NCBI RefSeq assembly: GCF_038397755.1
Contig: NZ_CP151637.1
Location: 2,418,001-2,482,000 of the forward strand
Direction of reading: 5' to 3'
Origin: Microbacterium sp. LWH7-1.2
GTDB lineage: Bacteria > Actinomycetota > Actinomycetes > Actinomycetales > Microbacteriaceae
DNA: 64,000 nt
Shown here: piece after piece, positions 42,807 through 51,559 of the stretch
Layout: every line of letters begins with the position of its first letter
How positions within the stretch are numbered: the stretch's first letter is position 1
Program-made: the position numbers and the translations under genes
The notes under the pieces: model-generated
Told to the model about the DNA's origin: nothing
The model's input: the letters and a program-made list of their open reading frames with translations, nothing else
Databases searched by the model: none

Positions 42807-44135
42807 ATGCGATCAGAACACCGGGGCGCCCTCGCCCTCACCGCGGGCATTGCCGCCGCCACCCTCCTCGCCGGGTGCAGCGGCACAAGCCCGACCCCAT
42901 CAGCAACGGAGGAGACGGGGCCCGTGACGATCGATGTCTGGGGATGGGACCCGATCACCCAGCAGATCGTCGACGCGTTCAACGACAGCCAGGACGACAT
43001 CACGGTCAACTATGTCCTGCAGCCGAGCAACACCGCCGCGCAGACCAACTTCCGCAACGTCATGGAGTCCCAGGACGACATCCCCTGCCTGCTTCCCGGC
43101 ATCACTCCGCTTGCGACCTCGTTGGTGAACGGCTGGGCGCAGGACATCACCGAGTACGTCGAGCCGGTCGCCGATCAGTTCAACGCCGGCGCCTTGGCCA
43201 GCGCCAAGATCGGCGACACGTTCTACGGCGTCCCGACCGGAGCGTCGGCGCAGTTCATGATGGTCAACACGAAGACGCTCGCGGATCACGGCGCAGATGT
43301 GCCGTCGACCTGGGAGGAGCTTGTCGAGACGGGAAAGGAGTTGGCTCCTGCGGGTATCAAGGTCATCAATCTCGCGGGTGAGGACCCGTCGACGCTGGTG
43401 AACCTGTCTCAGCAGGCCGGCGCCAAGTGGTTCCAGATCGACGGCGACAGCTGGACGGTCAACCTCCACGACAAGGCCACACTCAAGGCCGCAGGCATTC
43501 TCCAGGATGTTGTCGACAACGACCTCAACTCCACTCAGACGTATCAGGACCGACCGGCGCTGTACTCCTACTTCGACAGTGGACAGCTCGCAGCTCTGCC
43601 CACGCAATGGTGGTCGCTGACCGGTCTGCAGACCAACTTCGTCAATTCGCTCGGCCAGTGGGACGCCGTCCCCCTTCCGCAGTTCTCGGGATCGAAGGAG
43701 CACCTCGCAACAGGTTTCGCCAACCCGGCCATCGTGCCGGTCGGCTGCGAGCACCCCGAGGCCGCCGTCGAATACGCCACATTCGCGGCCGTGGACCCGG
43801 CGGGTATCGAGGCGAGCCGGAACCCGGACACCGGTGCGATCAGCGTCCCGACCGCGCTGAAGGACGTATCGGAGTACACCGAGGCCATCGTGCCCGACAG
43901 ACTCTTCGCGCAGTCCCCTGCGGAGGTCGGCGAGATCATCGCCGACGCGCAGGCTGACGTGATCGGCAAGTTCGAGCAGGGTCCGAACTACGACGCGTGG
44001 TTCCCCGAGCTGCAGGACCAGTGGGGCAAGTTCGTCGCCAAGCAGATCACCCTCGAGGAGGCCATCGCCAACGTCGAGGCCTACATCGCGACGGACCTCG
44101 AGAACAAGGGGATCGACTACTCGATCGCCAAGTAG
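42807..44135 (+). CDS. Sugar-binding lipoprotein of the second ABC importer
   Basis: 442-residue family-1 solute-binding protein. The signal peptide ends in the lipobox LLAGC. The mature part begins VTIDVWGWDPITQQIVDAFN and has the NTAAQTNFRNVMESQDDIPC and GVPTGASAQFMMVNTKTLAD segments of the oligosaccharide-binding group. GAAGGAG lies at good distance before the ATG. It starts a run of at least five plus-strand genes (binding protein, two permeases, GH36, hydroxyacid dehydrogenase), preceded by a promoter and two LacI-type operators. Ligand probably a galactose-containing oligosaccharide, inferred from the GH36 gene alone. Confidence 0.93.
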   Translation: MRSEHRGALALTAGIAAATLLAGCSGTSPTPSATEETGPVTIDVWGWDPITQQIVDAFNDSQDDITVNYVLQPSNTAAQTNFRNVMESQDDIPCLLPGITPLATSLVNGWAQDITEYVEPVADQFNAGALASAKIGDTFYGVPTGASAQFMMVNTKTLADHGADVPSTWEELVETGKELAPAGIKVINLAGEDPSTLVNLSQQAGAKWFQIDGDSWTVNLHDKATLKAAGILQDVVDNDLNSTQTYQDRPALYSYFDSGQLAALPTQWWSLTGLQTNFVNSLGQWDAVPLPQFSGSKEHLATGFANPAIVPVGCEHPEAAVEYATFAAVDPAGIEASRNPDTGAISVPTALKDVSEYTEAIVPDRLFAQSPAEVGEIIADAQADVIGKFEQGPNYDAWFPELQDQWGKFVAKQITLEEAIANVEAYIATDLENKGIDYSIAK

Positions 44136-44166
44136 ACCCCCGACACATCAAGGAGAGGAGACGCGG

Positions 44167-45147
44167 ATGTCTTCCGTAGCAGTGGTTCGTGATCGCGGGA
44201 CTGATCCCTCGGCTCCGTCCGAACCGACCGGGCGCGGAGGATCCGCGTCTCCTCGCCGATCGTGGCGCCACCTCCAGCGGCTGAAAGGGGCGTCGTTCAC
44301 CTGGCCTTTCTTCGCGGGTTTCGCGGTGTTCACCGTGCTTCCGGTCGTCCTGGCATTGGGCCAGAGCCTGTTTTCGGAGAAGTCCTCGGGCTTGGGGTTC
44401 GGTGGCGCCGAGGTCAGCTTCTCCGGTGTCGACAACTTCGTCCGCGGTCTCACCGACCAGATCTTCTGGGAGTCGATGCTCCGGGTCGGGATCTATGCGG
44501 CGATCGTCGTGCCCGTGACGCAGGTCGTGAGCCTCGTTCTGGCCCTGCTGGTCGACGCCGTCACGCGTCGCGTGGCCGGTCGCTTCCGCTTGTCGCTGCT
44601 GATCCCTTACATGATTCCGGGCATCGTGGCGACGATGATCTGGATCTACCTCTACAGCCCCGTGGTCGGCCCGCTCCAGCCGGTCTTCGATGCCTTGGGC
44701 CTCGACATCAATTTCTTCTCGGGGTCGATGATCTGGCTGTCGATCGGCAACCTTGCCCTCTGGGGGACCATCGGCTTCAACATGCTGATCCTGTATGGCG
44801 CGCTCCAGGCGGTGCCGCGCGAGCTCTTCGATGCAGCGCGCGTTGACGGAGCATCCGATTTCCGCATCGCGATGTCGATCAAGGTGCCCTACGTGCGAGG
44901 TTCGCTCGTCTTGACCGGACTCCTGTCCATCATCGGCACCCTGCAGATCTTCGCCGAGCCGACAGTGTTCCGCGCGGTGTCTCCTGAGACGATCACCAAG
45001 GACTTCACTCCAGCGATGGTGATCTTCAACCAGGCGTTCCAGGTCGGCAACCTCAACTACGCCGCCGCGCTGTCGATCATCCTCGCTGCCGTCGTCGGCA
45101 TCGCCTCTGCGGTCATCTACCGCCTTACGAGCAAGGTCGACCAATGA
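44167..45147 (+). CDS. Carbohydrate ABC importer permease, MalF type
   Basis: 326 residues. A cytosolic N-terminal tail (about 1-40) is followed by six transmembrane segments from WPFFAGFAVFTVLPVVLALG. The EAA loop LFDAARVDGASDFRIAMSIK contacts the ATPase. AAGGAGAGGAG precedes the ATG. The stop overlaps the start of the next permease (ATGA), so the two are produced together. It works with the binding protein upstream and an ATPase that is not encoded here. Confidence 0.93.
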   Translation: MSSVAVVRDRGTDPSAPSEPTGRGGSASPRRSWRHLQRLKGASFTWPFFAGFAVFTVLPVVLALGQSLFSEKSSGLGFGGAEVSFSGVDNFVRGLTDQIFWESMLRVGIYAAIVVPVTQVVSLVLALLVDAVTRRVAGRFRLSLLIPYMIPGIVATMIWIYLYSPVVGPLQPVFDALGLDINFFSGSMIWLSIGNLALWGTIGFNMLILYGALQAVPRELFDAARVDGASDFRIAMSIKVPYVRGSLVLTGLLSIIGTLQIFAEPTVFRAVSPETITKDFTPAMVIFNQAFQVGNLNYAAALSIILAAVVGIASAVIYRLTSKVDQ

Positions 45148-46115
45148 GCCTTTCAGACATCAGCCTCGCGACCGTCGAGACGACCGAAGAGGTGAGGAGA
45201 GCGGAGCGAGCGGCCGTGCAGGCTGCCCGCCGCAACCGGCGACGCGGGCGTGATGGAGACGACGCGGGCACGGCCGTCGCGCGCGGCGGCTCGAAGTGGT
45301 TGGTGCTCGCAGGCTTGATCCTGTTCACCATCTACTCCGTCGGCCCGGCGTGGTGGCTGATCGTGTCGGCGACGAAGTCGAAGGAACAGCTCTACACGAC
45401 GAACGGCCTCTGGTTCGCAGACTTCCACCTCTTCGAGAACTTGTACACGCTCTTCACGTATCAGGATGGCGTCTTCGGGCGCTGGCTGTGGAACTCCACG
45501 CTCTACGCCGTTGCCGGCGCGACCGGCCAGACGATCATCGCTCTGGCGGCCGGCTACGGCTTGGCGATGTATCAGTACCGCGGCAAGGGCACGTCGATGG
45601 CGTTCATCATCGGCTCCTTCCTGATCCCGGGCGCGCTGCTGACGATTCCGTCCTACTTGCTGTTCGTGCAGCTCGGGATCTACGACACCATCTGGGCGAT
45701 GATCATCCCTGCGTTCTTCGGTTCCTTCTCTGTCTACCTCGCGAAGGTCTACGCCGAAGGCGCGGTGCCCGCCGAGCTGTTGGAGGCCGCCCGCATCGAC
45801 GGCGCCGGCGAATACCGCACCTTCTTCAGCATCGGGCTGAGACTGCTCACGACAGCTGGAGCGACGATCTTCCTGCTGCACTTCGTCGGAATATGGAACG
45901 CCTTCTTCGGGCCGCTCGTCTTCCTCCGGTCACGCGACCTCTGGCCGGTCATGCTCGGGCTGTACTCGTGGCTCGGTCGCGGCATGGATTCCACCGTCGA
46001 CCTCACCAGCCTGGTGATCACCGGGTCGCTGGTCGCCACCATCCCCATGGTGATCCTCATGGTCGCCATGCAGCGGTACTGGCGCGCCGGCGTCACCATG
46101 GGGAGTCTCAAGTGA
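45144..46115 (+). CDS. Carbohydrate ABC importer permease, MalG type
   Basis: 323 residues. The first 50 are basic and cytosolic (VRRAERAAVQAARRNRRRGR), then six transmembrane segments begin WLVLAGLILFTIYSVGPAWW. The EAA loop is LLEAARIDGAGEYRTFFSIG, which ends in GLRLL rather than the usual proline-containing end. Its ATG overlaps the stop of the MalF-type gene, and its own stop overlaps the GTG of the GH36 gene (GTGA). The three are therefore translationally linked, tying import directly to the galactosidase. Confidence 0.92.
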   Translation: MSLSDISLATVETTEEVRRAERAAVQAARRNRRRGRDGDDAGTAVARGGSKWLVLAGLILFTIYSVGPAWWLIVSATKSKEQLYTTNGLWFADFHLFENLYTLFTYQDGVFGRWLWNSTLYAVAGATGQTIIALAAGYGLAMYQYRGKGTSMAFIIGSFLIPGALLTIPSYLLFVQLGIYDTIWAMIIPAFFGSFSVYLAKVYAEGAVPAELLEAARIDGAGEYRTFFSIGLRLLTTAGATIFLLHFVGIWNAFFGPLVFLRSRDLWPVMLGLYSWLGRGMDSTVDLTSLVITGSLVATIPMVILMVAMQRYWRAGVTMGSLK

Positions 46116-48337
46116 CGGCGTCGGCCGGACTCCCGCCCAACACCTTTCCATCCCAATCCACCTTCTGGACAGAGGAGTCCGCCATCGTCGACGAAATCGT
46201 CATGTCTGCCCGCTTCGGGTCGATCGATGCAGCAGCCGCCGAGGCAGAGGCGGCGGCAGAGGCAACGCGGATGCCCGTCGCCGACGTCCGCTGGTCGGCC
46301 CAGCGGCCGATCTCGCTGGCGTCGCTCGACGGTTCGACGATGCTCGGCCGCGACGACGTCCCGCTCGTCGAAGTATTCACGTCGCGTGAGCAGCGCGCCC
46401 GATCCAGCCAAGCGTACGTCCGGTCCGCGGTCGGAGCCCGCCTGCGCGTGCGCAAGGTCGTCGAGGACGCCGACGCGGGCGCGGACCGCATGGTGATCGA
46501 GCAGCACGACGATGCCTCGGGCCTCACCGTCACGACGACGTTGACCCGTCCCGCCGGGCTGAGCGCGGTGCGCATCGAGACGGTTGTGCACAACACCTCG
46601 AACGAGCCCGTCACCGTCACGGCGATCACGACGTCGTTCGGGATCAGGCAGACGGAACAGCTCGACGGCATCATCCTCGGGGTGGCCGCGAGCGAATGGC
46701 TCGCCGAGAACCGTTGGCGGGAGGTGCCGCTCACGGATGTCATGCCCACGCTCGATCTCGCCCTCCACGCGCAGGACGGACGTGGGCACTTCGGCATCAC
46801 GAGCCGCGGTGGCTGGTCCAGCGGCGAACACCTGCCCACCGGTTTTCTCGTCGACGACGACTCGGGGGAGGCCGCCGCGTGGCAGATCGAGACGAGTGCG
46901 GGCTGGCACATGGACTTCGCGGCCACCCGCAACGGCGCGACGCTCTCGCTCCTCGGACCGGCAGACCTCGAGCATCACTTCGCCCACGAACTCGACCCCG
47001 GCGCCTCGTTCGAGGCCGTGGCCGTCGCCGTCGCAACCTCGACGAAAGGGCGAGACGGCGCGATCGCACAGCTGACGGAGTATCGCCGCTGGCTGCGCGG
47101 CGAAGCACGTCAAGCGTCAGATGCGCCGATCATCTACAACGACTTCATGAACACCCTCATGGGCCAGCCGACGACGGAGGCGCTCCTGCCGCTCATCCGT
47201 GAAGCAGCCGCAGCCGGCGCGGAGCTGTTCTGCATCGACGCCGGATGGTTCGCCGACCCGACGATCGGCGACTGGTGGGACACCGTCGGTGAGTGGACCG
47301 AGGCGCCCGCCCGATTCGTCGGCGGCCTGCGTGCGGTCTTCGACGAGATCCATCGGCTCGGCATGAGATCGGGAATCTGGCTCGAGCCCGAGGTCGTCGG
47401 GGTCAAGAGTCCCATCGCCGACTCGCTCCCCGACGAGGCCTTCTTCCAGCGGTTCGGGCAGCGAGTGCGCGAGCACGACCGCTACCATCTCGATCTGCGT
47501 CATCCCGCGGTACGGAGCCGACTCGACCTGGTCGTGGATCGCCTGGTCGCCGAGTTCGGCGTCTCCTATTTCAAGCTCGACTACAACATCAACCCCGGCG
47601 CGGGCACCGAATGGCGGGCTGCCGCACCCGGAGACGGCCTGCTCGGCCACACCAGGGCGCTCCGCGACTGGCTGGTGGGGATCGGTTCGCGGCATCCCGA
47701 CGTGCTCGTCGAGAACTGCAGTTCCGGAGCGATGCGGGCCGACTACTCGCTCCTCTCGGTCACGCACCTCCAGTCGACGAGCGACCAGCAGGACTTCCTC
47801 CTGTACCCGCCGATCGCGGCGTCGGCCCCGGCGCACATCGTGCCCGAGCAGTGCGGCAACTGGGCGTACCCCGCGGCCGGCATGACCCCCGAGGAGATCG
47901 CGTTCACCATGGTCACCGGCCTCAGCGGCCGCTTGTACCTCTCGGGGTTCCTCGACACGCTCGACGAGGCGCAGCGCGCGCTCGTGCACGAGGCCGTCAC
48001 CTTGCATCGACGTGACCGGCACCGACTGGGGTCGGCCATCCCGTTCTGGCCGCTCGGTCTGCCCGAGTGGGACGACGAGGTCGTCTGCCTGGGCATGCGC
48101 CACGACGATGGCCTGACGCTGTTCATCTGGGATCGCGGGGAGGAGCGGGCCGATCTCCTCCTTCCCGACGTGCAGGGGATGGCGTCCGTCGCCTATCCGA
48201 GCGCCCCCGCATCACCCTGGTCACTCGAGCCACGCGCCGATGGTCTCGCCGTACGCACATCGCCCGGGCCGACCGCGCGAGTAATCACGGTGGTGGGCCC
48301 CCGGCTCGGAGCCCGCCCGACCGGACGCGGAGCGTGA
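46112..48337 (+). CDS. GH36 alpha-galactosidase
   Basis: 741 residues, cytosolic, cleaves alpha-linked galactose (or N-acetylgalactosamine in some subfamilies). An N-terminal beta-sandwich (about 20-320) precedes a TIM barrel. The nucleophile is Asp490 in YFKLDYN and the acid/base is Asp558 in STSDQQDFL; CSSGAMRAD is the substrate-binding loop and IWLEPEVVG the first barrel motif. The frame is open far upstream through the permease gene, but the GTG at 46112, overlapping the permease stop and preceded by GGGAG, is the likely start. A second, deleted copy of this kind of gene lies at 49.4-50.2 kb. Confidence 0.93.
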   Translation: MTASAGLPPNTFPSQSTFWTEESAIVDEIVMSARFGSIDAAAAEAEAAAEATRMPVADVRWSAQRPISLASLDGSTMLGRDDVPLVEVFTSREQRARSSQAYVRSAVGARLRVRKVVEDADAGADRMVIEQHDDASGLTVTTTLTRPAGLSAVRIETVVHNTSNEPVTVTAITTSFGIRQTEQLDGIILGVAASEWLAENRWREVPLTDVMPTLDLALHAQDGRGHFGITSRGGWSSGEHLPTGFLVDDDSGEAAAWQIETSAGWHMDFAATRNGATLSLLGPADLEHHFAHELDPGASFEAVAVAVATSTKGRDGAIAQLTEYRRWLRGEARQASDAPIIYNDFMNTLMGQPTTEALLPLIREAAAAGAELFCIDAGWFADPTIGDWWDTVGEWTEAPARFVGGLRAVFDEIHRLGMRSGIWLEPEVVGVKSPIADSLPDEAFFQRFGQRVREHDRYHLDLRHPAVRSRLDLVVDRLVAEFGVSYFKLDYNINPGAGTEWRAAAPGDGLLGHTRALRDWLVGIGSRHPDVLVENCSSGAMRADYSLLSVTHLQSTSDQQDFLLYPPIAASAPAHIVPEQCGNWAYPAAGMTPEEIAFTMVTGLSGRLYLSGFLDTLDEAQRALVHEAVTLHRRDRHRLGSAIPFWPLGLPEWDDEVVCLGMRHDDGLTLFIWDRGEERADLLLPDVQGMASVAYPSAPASPWSLEPRADGLAVRTSPGPTARVITVVGPRLGARPTGRGA

Positions 48338-48382
48338 CCACCGTGACCGACCGGGTCCCGTTCAACACGCACCCACGAACGG

Positions 48383-48408
48383 CCGCCGGCGGCACTGCCC
48401 GCCGGCGG
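48383..48408 (+). other. Stable hairpin just upstream of a ribosome binding site
   Basis: A 10-bp GC-only stem (CCGCCGGCGG with an identical complement) and the loop CACTGC, ending 1-2 bases before the GAGGAGG of the next gene. No T-tract follows. It may protect or attenuate the mRNA between the GH36 and dehydrogenase genes; a terminator role is less likely. Confidence 0.45.
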
Positions 48409-48422
48409 GAGGAGGAAGCTCG

Positions 48423-49418
48423 ATGCCCACGATGAAGGCCGCGTTCGCCATGACGCCCGAGCTGTTGCCGTTCGTCTTCGGCGACGATGAGGTTCGCCGG
48501 CTCCAGCAACTCGTCGACCTGGACCCGCGACGCGTTCTGAATGCGGACGCGGGCCTCCAGGACATCGAGGAGGAAGAGCTCGCGGCCATCAACCTCCTGA
48601 TCACGGGGTGGGGTGCGCCCCCGATCGGACCGAAGCAGCTCGCCATGATGCCCGCCCTCCGCGGCGTGGTGCACTGGGGTGGGGGCGGTGGATTCCTGGA
48701 CGAAGTCGCGACGGCCCGAGGCATCCCCGTGTCGACTGCGCGGGCCGCGAATGCCCTCCCCGTGGCGGAGTTCACGATCGCCATGATCACTCTGGCCGCC
48801 AAGGACGCGTTCTGGGCCTCACGCCTGTACCGCCGCGAACAGCGACAGATCGATCGCGAAGCCGAGCTCCCCCACACCGGCCTGTACGGCACCACGATCG
48901 GCCTCGTCGGGGCATCGACGATCGGGAGACTGGTCATCGAGCAGCTTCAGGGTCGAGACGTCGAGCTGCTCGTCTACGACCCGTACCTGACCGACGCGGA
49001 TGCCGCACACCTCGGTGTCGAAACGGTCCGCGATCTCGAAGATCTCGCGCGCCGCAGCACCGTGCTCTCGCTCCACGCGCCGGCGATGCCGCAGACCGAT
49101 GGGATGATCTCGCGTGCGGTGCTCGCCGCGATGCCCGACGGCGCGACCCTCGTGAACACGGCGCGGGGCTCGCTCGTCGACCAGGACGCCCTGGTGGAAG
49201 AGCTCGCCGAGGGCCGGCTTGGGGCGATCCTCGACGTCACCGATCCCGAGGTGCTGCCGGAGGGACATCCGCTGTACACGCTTGCGAACGTGTTCCTCAC
49301 CCCTCACCTCGCGGGATCCACCGGGACGGAGCTCCGCCGGCTCGGCCGCGCGGCGCTCGCCGAGGTCGAGCGATTCGTCGCCGGCGCGCCGTTCGAGTAT
49401 CCGATCACCAGCCCCTGA
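48423..49418 (+). CDS. D-isomer-specific 2-hydroxyacid dehydrogenase
   Basis: 331 residues. The NAD-binding domain has GLVGASTIGRL, and the catalytic Arg, acid and His are in NTARGSLVDQDALVEELA, DVTDPEVLPEGHPLY and LTPHLAGST. The flanking catalytic domain starts AAFAMTPELLPFVFGDDEVR. This group reduces or oxidises 2-hydroxyacids such as glycerate, hydroxypyruvate or phosphoglycerate, and also occurs with sugar loci as an oxidoreductase of uncertain substrate. GAGGAGG precedes the ATG. It follows the GH36 gene by 85 bp and belongs to the same plus-strand unit. Confidence 0.9.
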   Translation: MPTMKAAFAMTPELLPFVFGDDEVRRLQQLVDLDPRRVLNADAGLQDIEEEELAAINLLITGWGAPPIGPKQLAMMPALRGVVHWGGGGGFLDEVATARGIPVSTARAANALPVAEFTIAMITLAAKDAFWASRLYRREQRQIDREAELPHTGLYGTTIGLVGASTIGRLVIEQLQGRDVELLVYDPYLTDADAAHLGVETVRDLEDLARRSTVLSLHAPAMPQTDGMISRAVLAAMPDGATLVNTARGSLVDQDALVEELAEGRLGAILDVTDPEVLPEGHPLYTLANVFLTPHLAGSTGTELRRLGRAALAEVERFVAGAPFEYPITSP

Positions 49419-49435
49419 CCCGGCGGAGTACTGCA

Positions 49436-50227
49436 GTGACCTCGGCTACCGCTTCGCACGTCGACCAGCGGTCCGCCATCGAGTGGACCCACCCTCGACT
49501 GCACCTCCGTTTCGACCACGACGCCGACCACCCGGTCTCCCTCGTGCACTGGTCGAGCCTTCCCGACGCACCGTCGATCGTCGTGCCGTCGGTGATCGTC
49601 GACCTCAGCGTCGCCGGGGAGGAGCGCGAACGCCACAACCAGAGCCTCCTCCTCTGGGGGGCCGGGCGGCGCCTGCGCTACACCGGCCACGATGCGGACG
49701 GCGACGAGCTGCGCATTGACCAGCACGATCCCCTGAGCGGTCTCGAGGTGACCAGCGTCTTCAGGGCGGCGGGGCCGGGAGTCCAGCTCCGGCACGTCGT
49801 GCGCAACGGCGCGCAGGGCGAAACCGTGCTCCTGGCGGTGAGTTCCGCGCTCGTGTCGGTTCCGGCTCTATCTGTCCGGCTTCCTCGAGGGGCTCAGCGA
49901 GGAGCAGTTCGCCCTCGCGTGAGGCCGTCGCCGTCCACAAGGAATCGCGCCACCGCATCGCCGGGACGCATCCGGCACGGCCGCTCGACCTCCCGGGCTG
50001 GGACGACGACGTGATCGCGCTGCAACTCGATGCCGGTTCCGAGTCGCTGCGGGGCGCTGTGGTCGAGACGTACCGCAACCCAGATCGCGCTGCCGACGCT
50101 CCGCGGACGGAGCCTCGAGCAGGTCTATCCGGTCACCTTGCCGGAGTGGACCATCCGAACGGTGCACGGCGCGCCGACCGTCGAGGCTTACGCAGGGCCC
50201 TCCGCGCGGATCTTCGCGGTGCGGTGA
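49436..50227 (+). pseudogene. GH36 alpha-galactosidase paralogue with the catalytic barrel deleted
   Basis: An intact beginning (GTG at 49436 with GGAG upstream) encodes a GH36-like N-terminal beta-sandwich up to about 49860 (LHLRFDHDADHPVSLVHWSS through VLLAVSSALVSV). It then jumps to the end of the barrel: RLYLSGFLEGLSEEQFALA matches the C-terminal GRLYLSGFLDTLDEAQRALV of the GH36 gene upstream. The whole middle, with both catalytic aspartates, is missing. A frameshift at about 49920 (GCGTGAGGCC) and another near 50090 break the rest; the natural end TIRTVHGAPTVEAYAGPSAR is in a third frame. It is non-functional. Confidence 0.9.
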
Positions 50228-50248
50228 CCGAGCCGCCGCCAGTCACCC

Positions 50249-51229
50249 TCAGACTCGCTCGACACCGCCCCAGGCGGTGCTGAGCCGCTCGTACTCTTCC
50301 GCGGTCACCGGCAGGACGACCCCGTGGCAGGGGTCGCTCGGCAGCCGGAAGTCCTCGGAAGGAGCCCACTGACCGCCCGCCAGGTCGGTCGACTCGAACG
50401 GGACATAACGGCGTTCGGGAGTGAACTCATCGATCCAGAGGAACCACTTCTCGTCGGTGTTCGACTTGTACACCAACGGCCCCTCCCCTCGGCTGATCGC
50501 ACCCAGACCGATGCCTGCGGCCAACGGCCTCCAATGCATCGCGGTCAGCGACTCGGACGTCTCCGAGAACACCGACTTGCCCTGAGGGGCCACGCCGTCC
50601 CGGGCCCGTTCATCCTTGAGGAAGCGGTAGTAGAGGCCATCGTGCAGGATCACCGTGGCGTCGATCGTCTGCCACCCGCGGTCGACCCACACGCGAGGCT
50701 CGGAGAACTCCCGGAAGTCGCGCGTGAACGCGTACATGATCCGGTTGTAGCTCGCACCCGCGTGCTCGGCGTCGTCGTAGAGCGTGGAAGACCAGTGCAC
50801 CAGGAAGGCGTCATGCCCGGGATCCCACACCGACTCCGGGGCCCAGGCGTTCCCGGCCTCGGGCGGTGCCACCTCGACCAGGCGACCTTCGTCCCAGTTC
50901 ACGAGATCCGTAGACTCCCAGACGACGATCGAGCGGCTGCCGTGGCGCACGTGCCGGTCCCAGTCGGTGCTCGCATGCACGCGCAGATCCGTCGCGACAA
51001 GGTAGAAGCGATCCTCGCCGGGGGCGCGGACGATGTGCGGGTCGCGTACCCCGCGCTCGCCCAGCTTCGAGGAGAGCACCGGTCTGCCGCCGTTGAGGTC
51101 GTCGAAGTGCAGCGGGTCGTTCCTGTCGCTCAGCGCGAAGTGGATCTGCTCACCGTCGTCCGACTCGCGTTTGAAGTGGGCGTAGAGGTAACCGACGTAC
51201 TCGGGATGCTGTCTACCGTTGGAGGTCAT
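50249..51229 (-). CDS. GH43-family glycosidase, probably arabinosidase/xylosidase-like
   Basis: 326 residues forming a five-bladed beta-propeller. Characteristic blocks are ERGVRDPHIVRAPGEDRFYL (with the general base Asp in the RDPHI turn), NAWAPESVWDPGHDAFLVHW, TIDATVILHDGLYYRFLKDE and GEGPLVYKSN (the acid Glu region). There is no signal peptide, so it acts in the cytosol on imported fragments. It runs opposite to the importer operon and shares a 330-bp control region with the LacI gene. A -10 TATAGT (51348-51343, minus strand) and operator C just downstream fit repression by that LacI protein. Confidence 0.85.
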   Translation of the reverse strand: MTSNGRQHPEYVGYLYAHFKRESDDGEQIHFALSDRNDPLHFDDLNGGRPVLSSKLGERGVRDPHIVRAPGEDRFYLVATDLRVHASTDWDRHVRHGSRSIVVWESTDLVNWDEGRLVEVAPPEAGNAWAPESVWDPGHDAFLVHWSSTLYDDAEHAGASYNRIMYAFTRDFREFSEPRVWVDRGWQTIDATVILHDGLYYRFLKDERARDGVAPQGKSVFSETSESLTAMHWRPLAAGIGLGAISRGEGPLVYKSNTDEKWFLWIDEFTPERRYVPFESTDLAGGQWAPSEDFRLPSDPCHGVVLPVTAEEYERLSTAWGGVERV

Positions 51230-51317
51230 GAAGGTGCACCATCTCTCGGGTCGTTCGATGGACCGGCGTGCCGCCGGGGCCGAGCGTCAGCGCGCCGCGA
51301 TTATCGCTGACGCCGGT

Positions 51318-51331
51318 GGATATCGCTATCC
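51318..51331. promoter_or_regulatory. LacI-type operator C (GGATATCGCTATCC)
   Basis: GGATATCGCTATCC is a near-perfect palindrome with central CG, the most symmetrical copy of the shared element. It lies 12 bp downstream of the TATAGT -10 of the minus-strand GH43 gene. Apart from it and operator D, I see nothing else in the 330-bp gap 51230-51559. Confidence 0.72.
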
Positions 51332-51522
51332 TTACTTCGCCCACTATACCGACTCACGCTACGGGCAGTTCTCCGATGTCCGGACGGATGACAGTGGGGT
51401 TTCCGTTCCGAGCCGGGTGGTCGTGAGCCCGCCCGGGCGGCGTCGCGTGCAGTGGCACGCGAATGAACCCGGCCGCTTTCATCTCCGCGCCCCAACCGAT
51501 CGGCCCTGTCGGGTGACGGCTA

Positions 51523-51536
51523 GGATATCGTTTGCA
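51523..51536 (+). promoter_or_regulatory. LacI-type operator D (GGATATCGTTTGCA)
   Basis: GGATATCGTTTGCA lies 24 bp before the LacI gene start, overlapping a possible -10 (TAGGAT). It suggests autoregulation of the repressor. Confidence 0.65.
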
Positions 51537-51559
51537 CCGCAAGGGCCTGGAAGGAGCCG

